This document shows positions 39,347-49,039 of a stretch of DNA of 64,000 nt, piece after piece. Where the stretch lies: NCBI GenBank assembly GCA_024398955.1, contig JAKSIG010000009.1:19479-83478 (forward strand), written 5' to 3'. The stretch is from Fibrobacter sp. (GTDB lineage Bacteria > Fibrobacterota > Fibrobacteria > Fibrobacterales > Fibrobacteraceae). Each line of letters starts with the position of its first letter. Within the stretch, counting starts at the first letter, position 1. The notes under the pieces are model-generated. The model saw only the letters and a program-made list of their open reading frames with translations, made no database searches and had not been told where the DNA came from. The position numbers were made by a program, and so were the translations under genes.

Positions 39347-40423
39347 TTATTCGTAAATTTCCATCTGGGCGATATCTTCGCGCATACCAGCACGAACCAT
39401 CTTGAAGCGTTCTGCCTTGGGGTAGAAATACCAGAGCATCCATTCGCCGCTCATGTCAGTACGCTTGGTCTTGATGGCAAAGGGCTTTTCGCCTTTGTAG
39501 TAGTCGCGCTTGTGAGGAATCACATGTTCGAAGGGGCGATAAGTATGAACTTCGTCACCAGCCTTACGTTCAATAAAGCCGTTGCCACCCTTACTCCAGG
39601 TGATAGTCACCTTGCCGTTTTCGTCCTTTTCTTCTTTGCAGGAATCAAAGCCGCTATCGCACCACTTAAACTTCTTATAGGTGAAGGACTGTTCCGGCAT
39701 ATTGAAGGATTCCACAACACGACGATTGCCCTTGAATTCGTTGTATTCGCCCGCGAGAGTGTAATTGCCCACATTGTATTCGGTACAGCCCTTCTGAGCA
39801 ACCTGAACACGACGATTGGCAATTGCGACATCAACGGTGCAGCCTTCCTCGCTATAAGTCATGCGACCATGACCGTTAGCTTCTCGCATTTCGATATTGC
39901 TGGCTTCCAGTTCGGCTCTACCGGTTTCGGGACCATTCTGGATGACCACTGTAAATAGACGAGGGTTGGTGGGCGACTTCTTAAGGACCACACGACCAGT
40001 AGCTGAGGCGTATTCTCCGCTTATATCCAAGGAAGCCTGCTTAAAGCGAGCCAGATCAGCACGTTTGACCCAGACCTGCCCGTACTTACAGTCAATGGGA
40101 ACAAATTTGGGAGGTTCGGAAGGAGTCACCAGTTCGTAGTAGACCACCTTCTTCTTGACGGTCTTCATCTTGGGGCGACCTTTCTTGTCTTTCTTGACAT
40201 TTCCCTTCTTATCCTTCACTTCCACCTTTTCTTTGACTACGCGAGTCTTCTTGATGGAGTCCTGAGGAATAGGAAGTTCCTTGATCCAGTCATTCAACTG
40301 CAGGGCTGCGGAAGGACGGTTTTCATCGACAACACCGCCATTCTTATTATATACGGATAGGGTTTCTTGCGCAAAACAGAATGCGACGGCAAAAATCAGG
40401 GCAAAAAATAAGGAAAACTTCAA
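39347..40423 (-). CDS. Exported protein of unknown function
   Basis: 358 residues with a clear signal peptide (MKFSLFFALIFAVAFCFAQ). A basic lysine-rich stretch (VEVKDKKGNVKKDKKGRPKM) follows near residues 68-85. The rest is beta-rich with SGEYASATGRVVLKKSP, GNYTLAGEYNEFKGNRRVV and a C-terminal WMLWYFYPKAERFKM. No known family. 32 bases upstream of the PIN gene. Probably a periplasmic or surface protein of Fibrobacter type. Confidence 0.7.
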   Translation of the reverse strand: MKFSLFFALIFAVAFCFAQETLSVYNKNGGVVDENRPSAALQLNDWIKELPIPQDSIKKTRVVKEKVEVKDKKGNVKKDKKGRPKMKTVKKKVVYYELVTPSEPPKFVPIDCKYGQVWVKRADLARFKQASLDISGEYASATGRVVLKKSPTNPRLFTVVIQNGPETGRAELEASNIEMREANGHGRMTYSEEGCTVDVAIANRRVQVAQKGCTEYNVGNYTLAGEYNEFKGNRRVVESFNMPEQSFTYKKFKWCDSGFDSCKEEKDENGKVTITWSKGGNGFIERKAGDEVHTYRPFEHVIPHKRDYYKGEKPFAIKTKRTDMSGEWMLWYFYPKAERFKMVRAGMREDIAQMEIYE

Positions 40424-40565
40424 AATAAACCTCTTTTGGGTCCTAAAGTTAGTTTTTTACACGCTAAAAGAAAGTAAAAACAGCCATTGAAAGTTTTTTT
40501 TACCTTACAAACTGAAATTTTTACTACAATTTGTGTAGTGGAATTAGTGAAAGGAGTTCCAAATT

Positions 40566-41933
40566 ATGAAGAAAATGTTTTTAGCCTCTTGCGTCCTGGC
40601 TGCAGCTACTGCATTTGCACAGGAAGCTACCCCCGCTGCAGCCCCTGCCGAAGCCGCTCCCGCCGCTGAACAGGCTGCACCTGCTGCCGAAGCTGCTCCC
40701 GCCGCTGAAGCCGCAGCACCTGTTGCCGAAGCAGCCCCTGCAGAAGAAGCCGCACCGGCTGTAGCAGCCGAAGAAGCTGCTCCCGCTGCAGAAGAAGCAG
40801 CACCTGTTGCCGAAGCAGCCCCTGCAGAAGAAGCCGCACCGGCTGTAGCAGCCGAAGAAGCTGCTCCTGCAGAAGAAGTTGCAGCTGCCCCCGCACAGGA
40901 CCAGCCCAAGAAGAAGAAAAAGCGTAAGAAGAAAAAGATGATCGAAAGACCGGTTATGCAGATTAACCAGATTGACTTCGACATCAATGCTGACTTCGAA
41001 TTGGAAGCAGGCAAGGTTTTCTGGACCAGCGAAGACGACGAAATGGGCGACAACCTGGAAGTCTGGAACGGCGAAGCTAACTTTGCAGTTCTCGCTGAAG
41101 CAGACGACTTCAAGGGTAAGATCGGCGTTGCATTCTACCCCGGCGACCTGAAGTCTTCTGACGACAACCTCGACAAGAAGATCAAGAAGGAACAGCTCCG
41201 TAGCGGTTCTCGCCAGAACGCAGACGACTACTTCTCTCTGGACGAAGCATGGGCAATGCAGAGCACCGACTACTTCACCTTTAAGGTGGGTCGTTGGGAC
41301 AACACTGACAAGAGCGGTGACTACTTCGGTGGCTACGTTGACGGTTACGTAAACGGCTTCCTCTCTACTCAGGTTGCAGAAAACCAGTTGCAGTTCGGCT
41401 TTACCCCGACTGACAACATGACCATGAATATCAGCTTCATCAGCAAGTCCGAAAATCTGGACAAGGGCGACCTCCGCGCAGCCTTCAACTTCCATAGTCT
41501 CGAAGGTCTCGAAAAGCTGAAGGTCCAGCTGGCATACCGCAGCAACCTCTTCGATGCTGTTTACGATGCCGATGCTGATATCAAGCATAACATTTCCGCC
41601 AAGTTCAATCTGCCCGTTTCCAAGAGCTTCGACATCTTCGCAGAAGGTGCCCTGATGGATCTCGCTGATGACATGGTCATCCCCGTTACTGGCGGTATCG
41701 CATTCTACACTCCGGTTGTTGACCGCATCATTCTGGAAGCAGAATATGTTGGCGACCGTGCTGAATATGGCTATGGCGTTAACGCCGGTCAGAAGCACGT
41801 GAAGGACGTTCTCGGTGCATTCTACATCGAAAAGGCTTTCACCGACCGCTTCAGCCTGTCCGCAGGTCTGCATAACTTCGGTTCTACCAAGGACTACATG
41901 CTGTCTGGCAACCTTGTCGGAAGAATTAATTAA
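40566..41933 (+). CDS. Outer-membrane porin-like protein with Ala/Glu/Pro-rich repeat
   Basis: 455 residues, AAAGGAG upstream. Signal peptide MKKMFLASCVLAAATAFAQ. Residues ~20-115 are an Ala/Pro/Glu repeat, which includes a near-perfect 84-bp DNA duplication (starts 40713 and 40797). A basic KKKKKRKKKKM stretch follows, then a beta-barrel-like region of alternating strands (ADFELEAGKVFWTSEDDE, FTFKVGRWDNTDKSGDYFGG, FGFTPTDNMTMNISFI) ending FSLSAGLHNFGSTKDYMLSG. Fits outer-membrane porin-type proteins whose N-terminal Pro/Ala-rich tether may span the periplasm. Confidence 0.75.
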   Translation: MKKMFLASCVLAAATAFAQEATPAAAPAEAAPAAEQAAPAAEAAPAAEAAAPVAEAAPAEEAAPAVAAEEAAPAAEEAAPVAEAAPAEEAAPAVAAEEAAPAEEVAAAPAQDQPKKKKKRKKKKMIERPVMQINQIDFDINADFELEAGKVFWTSEDDEMGDNLEVWNGEANFAVLAEADDFKGKIGVAFYPGDLKSSDDNLDKKIKKEQLRSGSRQNADDYFSLDEAWAMQSTDYFTFKVGRWDNTDKSGDYFGGYVDGYVNGFLSTQVAENQLQFGFTPTDNMTMNISFISKSENLDKGDLRAAFNFHSLEGLEKLKVQLAYRSNLFDAVYDADADIKHNISAKFNLPVSKSFDIFAEGALMDLADDMVIPVTGGIAFYTPVVDRIILEAEYVGDRAEYGYGVNAGQKHVKDVLGAFYIEKAFTDRFSLSAGLHNFGSTKDYMLSGNLVGRIN

Positions 41934-41988
41934 GGGACCGCTCGCGTAAATCGTCTGGTTTAAAACTTTCGGTCACGCTAGCTCTCAC

Positions 41989-42024
41989 AAAAAATCGCTC
42001 GGTATTAAACCGAGCGATTTTTTG
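41989..42024. terminator. Bidirectional terminator after the porin gene
   Basis: AAAAAATCGCTCGG-tattaaa-CCGAGCGATTTTTT: a perfect stem with A and T tracts. It stops the porin transcript and could also serve the opposite direction. Confidence 0.85.
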
Positions 42025-42081
42025 TTCACTGCAGCGCACTCAACCTTCATCGGGTTTAGAACCTGCGTTCACTTGTTTATA

Positions 42082-42113
42082 AAAAGGCCTCGGCTTCCTA
42101 GGAAGTCGAGGCT
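42082..42113 (-). terminator. Terminator of the small gene at 42143-42340
   Basis: On the minus strand GCCTCGACTTCCT directly followed by AGGAAGCCGAGGC (one mismatch) and CTTTTTA. Confidence 0.75.
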
Positions 42114-42142
42114 TATAAAATTTGCGGTCTCGCTAGTGGAAA

Positions 42143-42340
42143 TTAGATTCCCTTGCGATCCAGATCCATCATAAGAGACTGGAGCGAATCTTCGACGCTG
42201 GTACGGAAGTCGGCAACACCCAGGCTGCAGCTAGCGACAACTTCGCTACCCTTAGAGATGCGGATAATAGTAAAGCCGCCTTCATTAGAAAAAGAAACAG
42301 ACAAACCCTTGTTCAATGCCTTTTCCAGCAAATCACGCAT
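42143..42340 (-). CDS. Small hypothetical host protein
   Basis: 65 residues with AAAGGAGTTTC before the ATG. MRDLLEKALNKGLSVSFSNE, then FTIIRISKGSEVVASCSLG: a small alpha/beta protein that looks soluble. No family recognised. Stands alone with its own terminator. Confidence 0.65.
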   Translation of the reverse strand: MRDLLEKALNKGLSVSFSNEGGFTIIRISKGSEVVASCSLGVADFRTSVEDSLQSLMMDLDRKGI

Positions 42341-42479
42341 TAGAAACTCCTTTTTTGAGGATGGAAATAAAACTTATAGCCCTAAATTAGGCTTTTTCTT
42401 TTAGAAAATCAAGTTTTTTTTGATGAATTTGAGAAAAAAATGCCGTTTTTATAAGGCGTTGGAGTCTATATTATGGGCC

Positions 42480-43139
42480 ATGGAAGACTTCCACATCCAT
42501 TTGACTCGATTGCCCATGGCGACGACATTGGCAAAGGACCTGCTTGAAGCGGGAACCTGCTTCAATACCATCGCCTGCGAGCCTTGGGAGTGGATCAGGA
42601 CGCTGAAACTGAAAGATGAACTGGAATGTTGGAGCGAAAAAAAAGAGGGAATTGCCAGAAAGGTTGGCTACACTTTCGGAATCCATCCCATGATCGCCAG
42701 CAAAACGGAAGAAAAGGACCTGCGGCTGCTAGAAGTCATTCTACACAGTGACGAAAATTTCCAGGTGGGAGAATGCGGGCTGGACAAGCGGTTTGAAGGA
42801 TATGAACCTAGCGGCGTCCAGGAACGGATTCTGGTGCGGCAGGCGGAACTTGCATACCAACTGAAACGGAGCATCCAGATTCATTGTGTGGGAGACTACC
42901 ACCGGATTATTCAAATCCTAAGAAATACTGGGTTCGACAACAGCCAGGACTCCCCCACTGTTGTATTCCATCGTTTTGGCGGAGACATTTCCGTGGTGAA
43001 GGCGGCGCAGAATTTGAACGCAATTTACTCAATCCACAAGGACAGCTTTCGCAAGAAATCGACCTTAAACGCACTTGCCGAAATTCCCGACGAACTGATT
43101 CGCATAGAAACCGACGCCGACGAGAGCTTCAAATTTTAA
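42480..43139 (+). CDS. TatD-like metal-dependent hydrolase
   Basis: 219 residues from the ATG at 42480; a longer frame upstream has no ribosome site. Metal motif DFHIHLTRLPMA at the start (H-x-H), FGIHPM, QVGECGLDKRFEG (Glu), QIHCVG (His) and RIETDADE (Asp). These are the TatD family positions, although the protein is shorter than TatD (~260) and the second half is partly reduced. A TatD-like nuclease or hydrolase. A second, full-length TatD lies at 58882. Converges on mfd with 23 bases between them. Confidence 0.75.
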   Translation: MEDFHIHLTRLPMATTLAKDLLEAGTCFNTIACEPWEWIRTLKLKDELECWSEKKEGIARKVGYTFGIHPMIASKTEEKDLRLLEVILHSDENFQVGECGLDKRFEGYEPSGVQERILVRQAELAYQLKRSIQIHCVGDYHRIIQILRNTGFDNSQDSPTVVFHRFGGDISVVKAAQNLNAIYSIHKDSFRKKSTLNALAEIPDELIRIETDADESFKF

Positions 43140-43162
43140 ATTCCGCGACGCGCCCTAACGCC

Positions 43163-46100
43163 CTACAAAATAATTTTATCGAAGGCTCGGAATTGTTGTA
43201 GGCTTCGCTCTGCAAGCTCGGTAGCGTTCCCGCGGCCAAGTTCTATGACCACCTGCAGGGGCGATCCGCCCATGATGCGCATGGGGAACTGAGCATTGGC
43301 GTACATCTCGCTAATGACGCGGGGGCTAATAGGCGGAAACTCCACGAAAGTGGCAGCCAGCATTCCCTTGCGCTGCACCAACCCCTGAATACGAAGGCGT
43401 CCGGCATGGAGCGCAATCTCGGAAACCAGCAACAACATCTTCGCAGGAGCCGGAACAGGACCAAAACGATCGTTCAGTTCCTGACCAATGGCTTCCAGAT
43501 CGCAAGCCTTTGATGCTCGGGAAATTCTCTGATAAAGGGAAATACGGGTAAGACCATCCTCGATGTAATCTTCCGGCAGGTAAGCGTCCACACCCAACTC
43601 CACACGAGTCTGCACAGGCTTTTCGCTAGGACCGCCACGGAGCATTTCAACCGCTTCCTTCACCAGACGAACATAAGTTTCAAATCCCACTTCCGCAATA
43701 AAGCCATGCTGTTCCTGCCCCAGCAAATTACCAGCACCACGAATTTCCAAGTCGCGCATAGCCAGCTGATAGCCGCTGCCCAAATCCGTAAACTGTTCCA
43801 GCGCCTTCAGGCGACGCATGGATTCCGGGGAAATCTCATGCTTGGCAGGAATCACCAGCAAGGCCTTAGCCAGAACACTGCTACGGCCCACACGACCACG
43901 CATCTGATAAAGCTGGCTAATGCCAAAATGATGGGCGTTCATAATGATGATGGTATTGGCGTTGGGAACATCCAATCCAGACTCGATAATGCTGGTACTG
44001 ATCAAAACATCAAACTTACGCGACAAAAAGGCGTCCATGGCATTTTCGAGATCGCGGTCGTCCATCTGGCCGTGAGCCACACCGATGGTAGCGTTAGGCA
44101 CAAGAGCCTCAATCTCGTCCGCCAGATTATAAATGTTCTGGACGCGGTCGTTCACAATGAACACCTGACCGCCGCGGGCCAGTTCGTCGATAATGGCATT
44201 CTTGATGACTTCGTCATCCCGCTTCATCAGCTTGGTTTCGACAGGCAGGCGGTTTACCGGCGGCGTATTGATCAGGGAAATATCGCGAACGCCCGTCATG
44301 CTCAAATGCAGGGAGCGGGGAATTGGCGTGGCACTCATGCTCAAGGTATCTACCGCCAGGCGCATCTCACGAAGCTTTTCCTTCTGCTTCACGCCGAACT
44401 TCTGTTCCTCATCAATAATCAAAAGTCCCAAATCGTGGAACTGATTCTTCTCTGAAAGCAGGGCATGGGTTCCAATCAGAACGTCGATCTTGCCCTCGGC
44501 CACCTGCTTGAAAATTTCCTTCTTTTCCTTGGCGGTCTTATAGCGGTTCACTAAGGCGATATTGGCTCCAAAACCGGCAAAACGATCCATGAAGTTTTCG
44601 TAATGCTGGGCAGCCAAAATGGTGGTAGGCACAAGCACGGCCACCTGCTTCTTGGAAACAACGCTCTTGAAAGCCGCACGCATGGCAACTTCCGTCTTGC
44701 CAAAGCCAACGTCGCCACAAATCAAGCGGTCCATGGGCTTATGGCTTTCCATATCCTTCTTGATGTCGGCGGTAGCCTTCACCTGGTCAGGCGTCGGTTC
44801 GTATTCAAAGGCCTCTTCAAATTCCCGCTGCAACTTTCCGTCGGGCGGGAATTCAAAACCGTCGATAAGCTCGCGCTTGGCATAAAGTTCCACCAGTTCG
44901 CGGGCAATCTGGATAACCTTCTGCTTAACGCGCTTCTTGACATTTTCCCAGCTCTTGCCCCCAAGCTTATCCAGCTTCGGTTCATTCTCGCCATTATCCA
45001 GGCGCTCAATCTTCTGAAGGTCTGCTACGGGGAATTTCAGCTTGTCGCCGCCGGCGTATTCCAGCAGGGCGCAGTCCACCATGCCGCCGTTCACTTCTAC
45101 ACGAACCAGCCCCAGATAGCGGCCTACCCCATGATCCTCGTGAGCGACAAAGTCCCCGCGATTCAGGGATTCCACCATGAGGGCTCCTGAAACAGAACCG
45201 GAAATCTTTCTCTTACGGACCTTATTAGAATGGCGATTGAAAATTCGCGTTTCCGTCAGGAAGGCCACATTGTCTTCTTCTAGCCAGAAACCTTCGGTCA
45301 TGTTGCCGATGATGTAGTCTTCGATGGGATAATTGCCAAAAACTAGGCGCAGTCTGTTTAGACCACCCTGAGTCGGAGCCACCACATAAACCGTGCCGCC
45401 AGTCGCCGTAAATTCCTCGATTTCACGTTCCACCTGTTCGGTACCATGGGAGGAAAAATCCTGGGGCTTGCAATGAAGATCGTGCCAGTTGCCGTCATCC
45501 ACCTTCACGCGGGTCATGTCCATTGAGGCGCGACCTGCAAAACCACGGGATAGCTCCCCAATCTTGTAGAGGATATCGCTGGGAGGAAGCGCATCGGCGT
45601 CCACCTGACGCACTTCATGGAAGGCAGCCTCGTAGGCATAGTAAGTCTTGGAAGCCTGTTCCGAAAGCAGAGAAAGTTCTTCGAAAACAAGAGCCGCCCC
45701 AGGCAAGTAATCCAGAAGGCTCCGGTCCAGTTTTTCGTAACGGCCTCGATGCCACCACAGTCCATCTGTATCGCCGTTATACTTGGCCAGTTCCTTTTCG
45801 GGAATGGTAAATTCGCCCATCGGGTACAGCTGAACCTGCTTCATCTGCTCTACGGAACGTTGGCTGAAAATGTCGAAACTTCGTATGGATTCAATCTCGT
45901 CGCCAAAAAATTCAATACGGATGGGGTGCGGATAAAGCAGGCAGTTTACGTCTACAATGCAACCGCGAACAGAAAATTCACCGACGCCGCTAACCACAGG
46001 CTGTTCCACGAAACCATGGTCCATAAACCAGGGCCGAAGTGTGGAAGGTTCTAGGACATCGCCCACCTTCAAGTTCAGGCAACCCTTCATGACTGCGCCA

Positions 46101-46510
46101 GGACTTGGCAAACGCATGAGGAAGGAATCCAGCGGACACACCGTTATAAAAGGAGCTTCACCCTTTGTGGTGTTGTACTTTTCTACATCCCTGAAAAACT
46201 TTAGACGCTCTTCGAGAACGCCCTCAAAAGGAACCTTCTTTTCGTAAGGTTTCAACCCCACCGACGGGAAAAAGCGAACAAACTGCTCCCCCACCAGGCT
46301 TTCCAGATTTTCAACCCAAGTTTCTGCGCTACGGTAATCACGGGCCACTACAATAATGGGCTGGGGATTTTTCAAGTAGCGAGTTGCCACCATCATGGAT
46401 GCCAGGGGAATGGTGGCACCATTTACATGAATGGCCTCCCCCTTAACCTTGTGAAAAAGATTAAGAGTTTCGGAGTGGGCAAAGGTTAAAAATTCTGCTA
46501 AGGATTCCAT
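43163..46510 (-). CDS. mfd: Transcription-repair coupling factor Mfd
   Basis: 1115 residues. Domain order: UvrB-like N-terminus (IPLASMMVATRYLKN... VARDYRSAETW), RNA-polymerase-binding CarD/RID domain (FVAHEDHGVGRYLGLVRV), helicase motor with CGDVGFGKTEVAMRAAF (Walker A), IDEEQKFG (DEEQ box), SATPIPRSL and RVGRSS (motif VI), and the TRCF C-terminal domain (DAYLPEDYI...). It pushes stalled RNA polymerase off lesions and recruits UvrA. Length near the usual ~1150. Confidence 0.96.
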   Translation of the reverse strand: MESLAEFLTFAHSETLNLFHKVKGEAIHVNGATIPLASMMVATRYLKNPQPIIVVARDYRSAETWVENLESLVGEQFVRFFPSVGLKPYEKKVPFEGVLEERLKFFRDVEKYNTTKGEAPFITVCPLDSFLMRLPSPGAVMKGCLNLKVGDVLEPSTLRPWFMDHGFVEQPVVSGVGEFSVRGCIVDVNCLLYPHPIRIEFFGDEIESIRSFDIFSQRSVEQMKQVQLYPMGEFTIPEKELAKYNGDTDGLWWHRGRYEKLDRSLLDYLPGAALVFEELSLLSEQASKTYYAYEAAFHEVRQVDADALPPSDILYKIGELSRGFAGRASMDMTRVKVDDGNWHDLHCKPQDFSSHGTEQVEREIEEFTATGGTVYVVAPTQGGLNRLRLVFGNYPIEDYIIGNMTEGFWLEEDNVAFLTETRIFNRHSNKVRKRKISGSVSGALMVESLNRGDFVAHEDHGVGRYLGLVRVEVNGGMVDCALLEYAGGDKLKFPVADLQKIERLDNGENEPKLDKLGGKSWENVKKRVKQKVIQIARELVELYAKRELIDGFEFPPDGKLQREFEEAFEYEPTPDQVKATADIKKDMESHKPMDRLICGDVGFGKTEVAMRAAFKSVVSKKQVAVLVPTTILAAQHYENFMDRFAGFGANIALVNRYKTAKEKKEIFKQVAEGKIDVLIGTHALLSEKNQFHDLGLLIIDEEQKFGVKQKEKLREMRLAVDTLSMSATPIPRSLHLSMTGVRDISLINTPPVNRLPVETKLMKRDDEVIKNAIIDELARGGQVFIVNDRVQNIYNLADEIEALVPNATIGVAHGQMDDRDLENAMDAFLSRKFDVLISTSIIESGLDVPNANTIIIMNAHHFGISQLYQMRGRVGRSSVLAKALLVIPAKHEISPESMRRLKALEQFTDLGSGYQLAMRDLEIRGAGNLLGQEQHGFIAEVGFETYVRLVKEAVEMLRGGPSEKPVQTRVELGVDAYLPEDYIEDGLTRISLYQRISRASKACDLEAIGQELNDRFGPVPAPAKMLLLVSEIALHAGRLRIQGLVQRKGMLAATFVEFPPISPRVISEMYANAQFPMRIMGGSPLQVVIELGRGNATELAERSLQQFRAFDKIIL

Positions 46511-46622
46511 AAGTCCGGCTAAAGATAGCTTTTTTTATAGAAACAATAAAGAAAGGCGCGAGACATTCCCGCGCAACTTCCTTTTGTAAAAAACTGCATT
46601 TTGTTTTTGCAAAAAAAGTGCG

Positions 46623-47984
46623 TTACACAACAGCCTTGGATTTCCAGCGGCCGCTACGCCAGCGCCAAATGTTTGCAATGGAACGGTAGAATTCATCGCA
46701 GGCAATGCCGAGCCATAAACCCACCAGCCCAAGGTCCAGAACAAAAGCCAGGAACAGTGCAGTCGGAGCCGCCAGGACCCACATCATGCCGCTTCCCACA
46801 ATGGCCGGGAACTTGGAATCACCGGAAGCGCGTAAGGACGTGGTCACAATAAAGTTCACCGCCTTGAAAGGCTGCACCGCAACGTCGCACCAAAGGCATA
46901 AACATCCAAGCTTGATCACGTCGGGATTATCCGTAAAGAAACCGATGAGATGCTCCCCCATCAGGGCCATGCAAATAGACAGCACCAAACCGCTGACCAC
47001 GCCAATGGCAAGGGTTTGATGCACCCGCCTGTTGGCTTTTTCAAAATCGTGAGCCCCTACAAGATGGGCTACCAGAATCTGGTTTCCGTGGCCAAGGCCA
47101 CTGCCAAGAATCACAGAAAGGGCTGCGAAGTTTCCCGCAAAGACGCGGGCCGTCATGGCCGTCGTACCGACGTAAACCACCATGGCGGTAATGAACACCT
47201 GGAACAGCTGGAAACTGATGGGTTCCGCTGCGGCAGGCAGGCCAATGCGAATCCAGTCCGGCAGAATGGCGCGGGAACGCTTCAGGTCGCGACGGTGCGT
47301 CTGGTGTTCCACCTTGTAACGCAGGACGCACCATAAAATTCCAGAAGAAATCAACCAGGAAAGAGCCGTGGCCAAGCCGACGCCATACACACCCATCTTG
47401 GGCAAGCCAAAGCAGCCTTCCAAAAAGACATAGTTCATGGCCGCATTGGAAATAATGGTCACCAAATTGCCAAGCAAGTTCCAAATTGTCAACCCATGAG
47501 TCGCAATAAGTGCCGTCAAGGTGGACTGCGCAGACCTAAAGGCAAAACCGAATGCAACAATAGACAAGAACTGCTTTGCAAATTGCGCAGGTTCCGCATC
47601 CAGCCCCATCCACTTGGGAATGTAACCAGAAATAGGCCAAATGATCAAGGTCAAGGTAAAGCCCAGAACAAGACTACCCACCAGCACCATGGTCTGGGTA
47701 GATCGGGCATGGCTATTCTGCTTCGCGCCAATAAACTGCGACGCAATACTAGCTCCAGATTGCGCCAAGGCATTCAGGGCCGTAAACAGAGCCGCAAGCA
47801 CAGGCATCATGGCACCAACGCCTGCCGCAGCCGTTTCGGAAGTACGAGAAAGAAACCAGCTATCCATCAGGGGCTGGAACATCCCAATGGCAAAAGTCAA
47901 AATTAAGGGCCACGAAAGGCTAATTAAGGAACGATCTTTGACGTCTACCTTTTTCATGGCCCCCATTTTAGCTTTTTTTGACAA
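46623..47984 (-). CDS. MATE-family multidrug efflux transporter
   Basis: 453 residues, ~12 membrane segments. First helix ISLSWPLILTFAIGMFQPLMDSWFLSR, the MATE start ('P....m......vD..f.g'), GAMMPVLAALFTALNALAQSGASIASQFIGAKQ, and the repeated half from ~240 (IGLPAAAEPISFQLFQVFI). A start at 47957 (MKKVDVKD) is also possible. MATE transporters expel cationic drugs using Na+ or H+. Divergent from lexA, with about 140 bases between the two starts. Confidence 0.85.
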   Translation of the reverse strand: MSKKAKMGAMKKVDVKDRSLISLSWPLILTFAIGMFQPLMDSWFLSRTSETAAAGVGAMMPVLAALFTALNALAQSGASIASQFIGAKQNSHARSTQTMVLVGSLVLGFTLTLIIWPISGYIPKWMGLDAEPAQFAKQFLSIVAFGFAFRSAQSTLTALIATHGLTIWNLLGNLVTIISNAAMNYVFLEGCFGLPKMGVYGVGLATALSWLISSGILWCVLRYKVEHQTHRRDLKRSRAILPDWIRIGLPAAAEPISFQLFQVFITAMVVYVGTTAMTARVFAGNFAALSVILGSGLGHGNQILVAHLVGAHDFEKANRRVHQTLAIGVVSGLVLSICMALMGEHLIGFFTDNPDVIKLGCLCLWCDVAVQPFKAVNFIVTTSLRASGDSKFPAIVGSGMMWVLAAPTALFLAFVLDLGLVGLWLGIACDEFYRSIANIWRWRSGRWKSKAVV

Positions 47985-48047
47985 AAGTCACTAGACAAAT
48001 GCAAATTTTATTTGGTTCAGTTGGTAAACATAAAAAAACTTACTTTT

Positions 48048-48091
48048 TGTGCAGTACACATATTGACAATTATTCATTTGAACACTATATT
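48048..48091 (+). promoter_or_regulatory. lexA promoter with adjacent palindrome
   Basis: TTGACA at 48063-48068, 17-base spacer, TATATT at 48086-48091. Just upstream is the interrupted palindrome TGTG-cagta-CACA at 48048-48060. LexA controls its own gene in most bacteria. The known Fibrobacter LexA box type (TGCNCN4GTGCA) is not matched exactly, so LexA binding here is only suggested. Confidence 0.6.
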
Positions 48092-48125
48092 TATATTTAG
48101 CAAGTTTTAAAAAGCGAGGTTTATA

Positions 48126-48797
48126 ATGGAACTGAACGAATCTATGCCGGGTGCAGAAAATTCCCGCAAAGAACTCACTACCCGTCAAGAAGAAATCCTG
48201 GAATACATCAAAAAGTATTCTAAAGAAAACAAGATGCCGCCAACCGTTCGCGAAATCGGCAACCACTTCGAAATTTCTTCCACCAATGGCGTCCGCTCCA
48301 TTCTCGCAGCCCTCATCAAGAAGGGTTACATCAGCCGTTCTCCTCGCCTGAGCCGCGGCATCGAAATCATCGGCTCCAACGAAGAAGAAAAGGAGCTCTC
48401 TCCCAGCAACACCATCGAAATCCCTATCGTCGGTCGCGTTGCCGCTGGTACCCCCATTCTTGCAGTCCAGAATCTCGAAGGCACCGTTACCATCGACCGC
48501 GACTTTTTGGCCTGCCGTACCGACGTATTCGCACTCCGCGTCAAGGGCGATTCCATGATTAACGCCGGCATCTTCGACGGCGACCTGATTTTTGCCCGCC
48601 AGCAAAAGACTGCAGACCGCGGCGAAATCATCGTGGCCCAGGTAGATAACGAAGCTACCGTCAAGTACTACCACCCCAATGCAGACCACGTGGAACTGCG
48701 CCCCGCAAATCCGTCTTACCGCCCCATCATCGTCAAGCGCGACAAGGATTTTTCTATTGCCGGCCGCGTCATCGGCGTTATGCGTAAGATCAGCTAG
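48126..48797 (+). CDS. lexA: LexA repressor
   Basis: 223 residues. N-terminal winged helix: [16 protein letters not shown]... [23 protein letters not shown]. Cleavage site [13 protein letters not shown] (Ala-Gly). Protease: [16 protein letters not shown] (Ser) and [11 protein letters not shown] (Lys). RecA-stimulated self-cleavage lifts repression of SOS genes. Slightly long (E. coli 202) owing to the N-terminal 14 residues and the linker [18 protein letters not shown] lies upstream of the ATG. Confidence 0.95.
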   Translation: MELNESMPGAENSRKELTTRQEEILEYIKKYSKENKMPPTVREIGNHFEISSTNGVRSILAALIKKGYISRSPRLSRGIEIIGSNEEEKELSPSNTIEIPIVGRVAAGTPILAVQNLEGTVTIDRDFLACRTDVFALRVKGDSMINAGIFDGDLIFARQQKTADRGEIIVAQVDNEATVKYYHPNADHVELRPANPSYRPIIVKRDKDFSIAGRVIGVMRKIS

Positions 48798-48835
48798 TCC
48801 TTAGTTCATCTTAAAACTTGTTCCATTAAAAAAAA

Positions 48836-48864
48836 GGCGGACTTCAAAAGTCCGTCTTCTTTTT
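48836..48864 (+). terminator. Terminator after lexA
   Basis: GGCGGACTT-caa-AAGTCCGTC (one G-T pair) followed by TTCTTTTT. Confidence 0.85.
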
Positions 48865-48935
48865 GTTTACTGCAGAACCTAAATCGATTCGCTACGCAAG
48901 TGAGCTATTAAGGGCCTTGGCGCGGCCTTCGCCCG

Positions 48936-49036
48936 CGACTCTCGCCTTGCTTGACTAGGGGACTTTCTTCGAAAGTCCCGAATCCTTGGCTCGGTCATAA
49001 AAATGAGCTAGCTCATTTTTGCGACTCTCGCCTTGC
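48936..49036. repeat. Palindrome cluster with a 16-bp direct repeat
   Basis: GCGACTCTCGCCTTGC occurs at 48936 and again at 49021. Between the copies are a perfect 9-bp hairpin, GGGACTTTC-ttc-GAAAGTCCC (48959-48979), and a perfect 22-bp palindrome centred at 49009/49010 (AAAAATGAGCT and its complement). The last may also act as a terminator for the leftward gene ending at 49040. Confidence 0.65.
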
Positions 49037-49039
49037 GGA

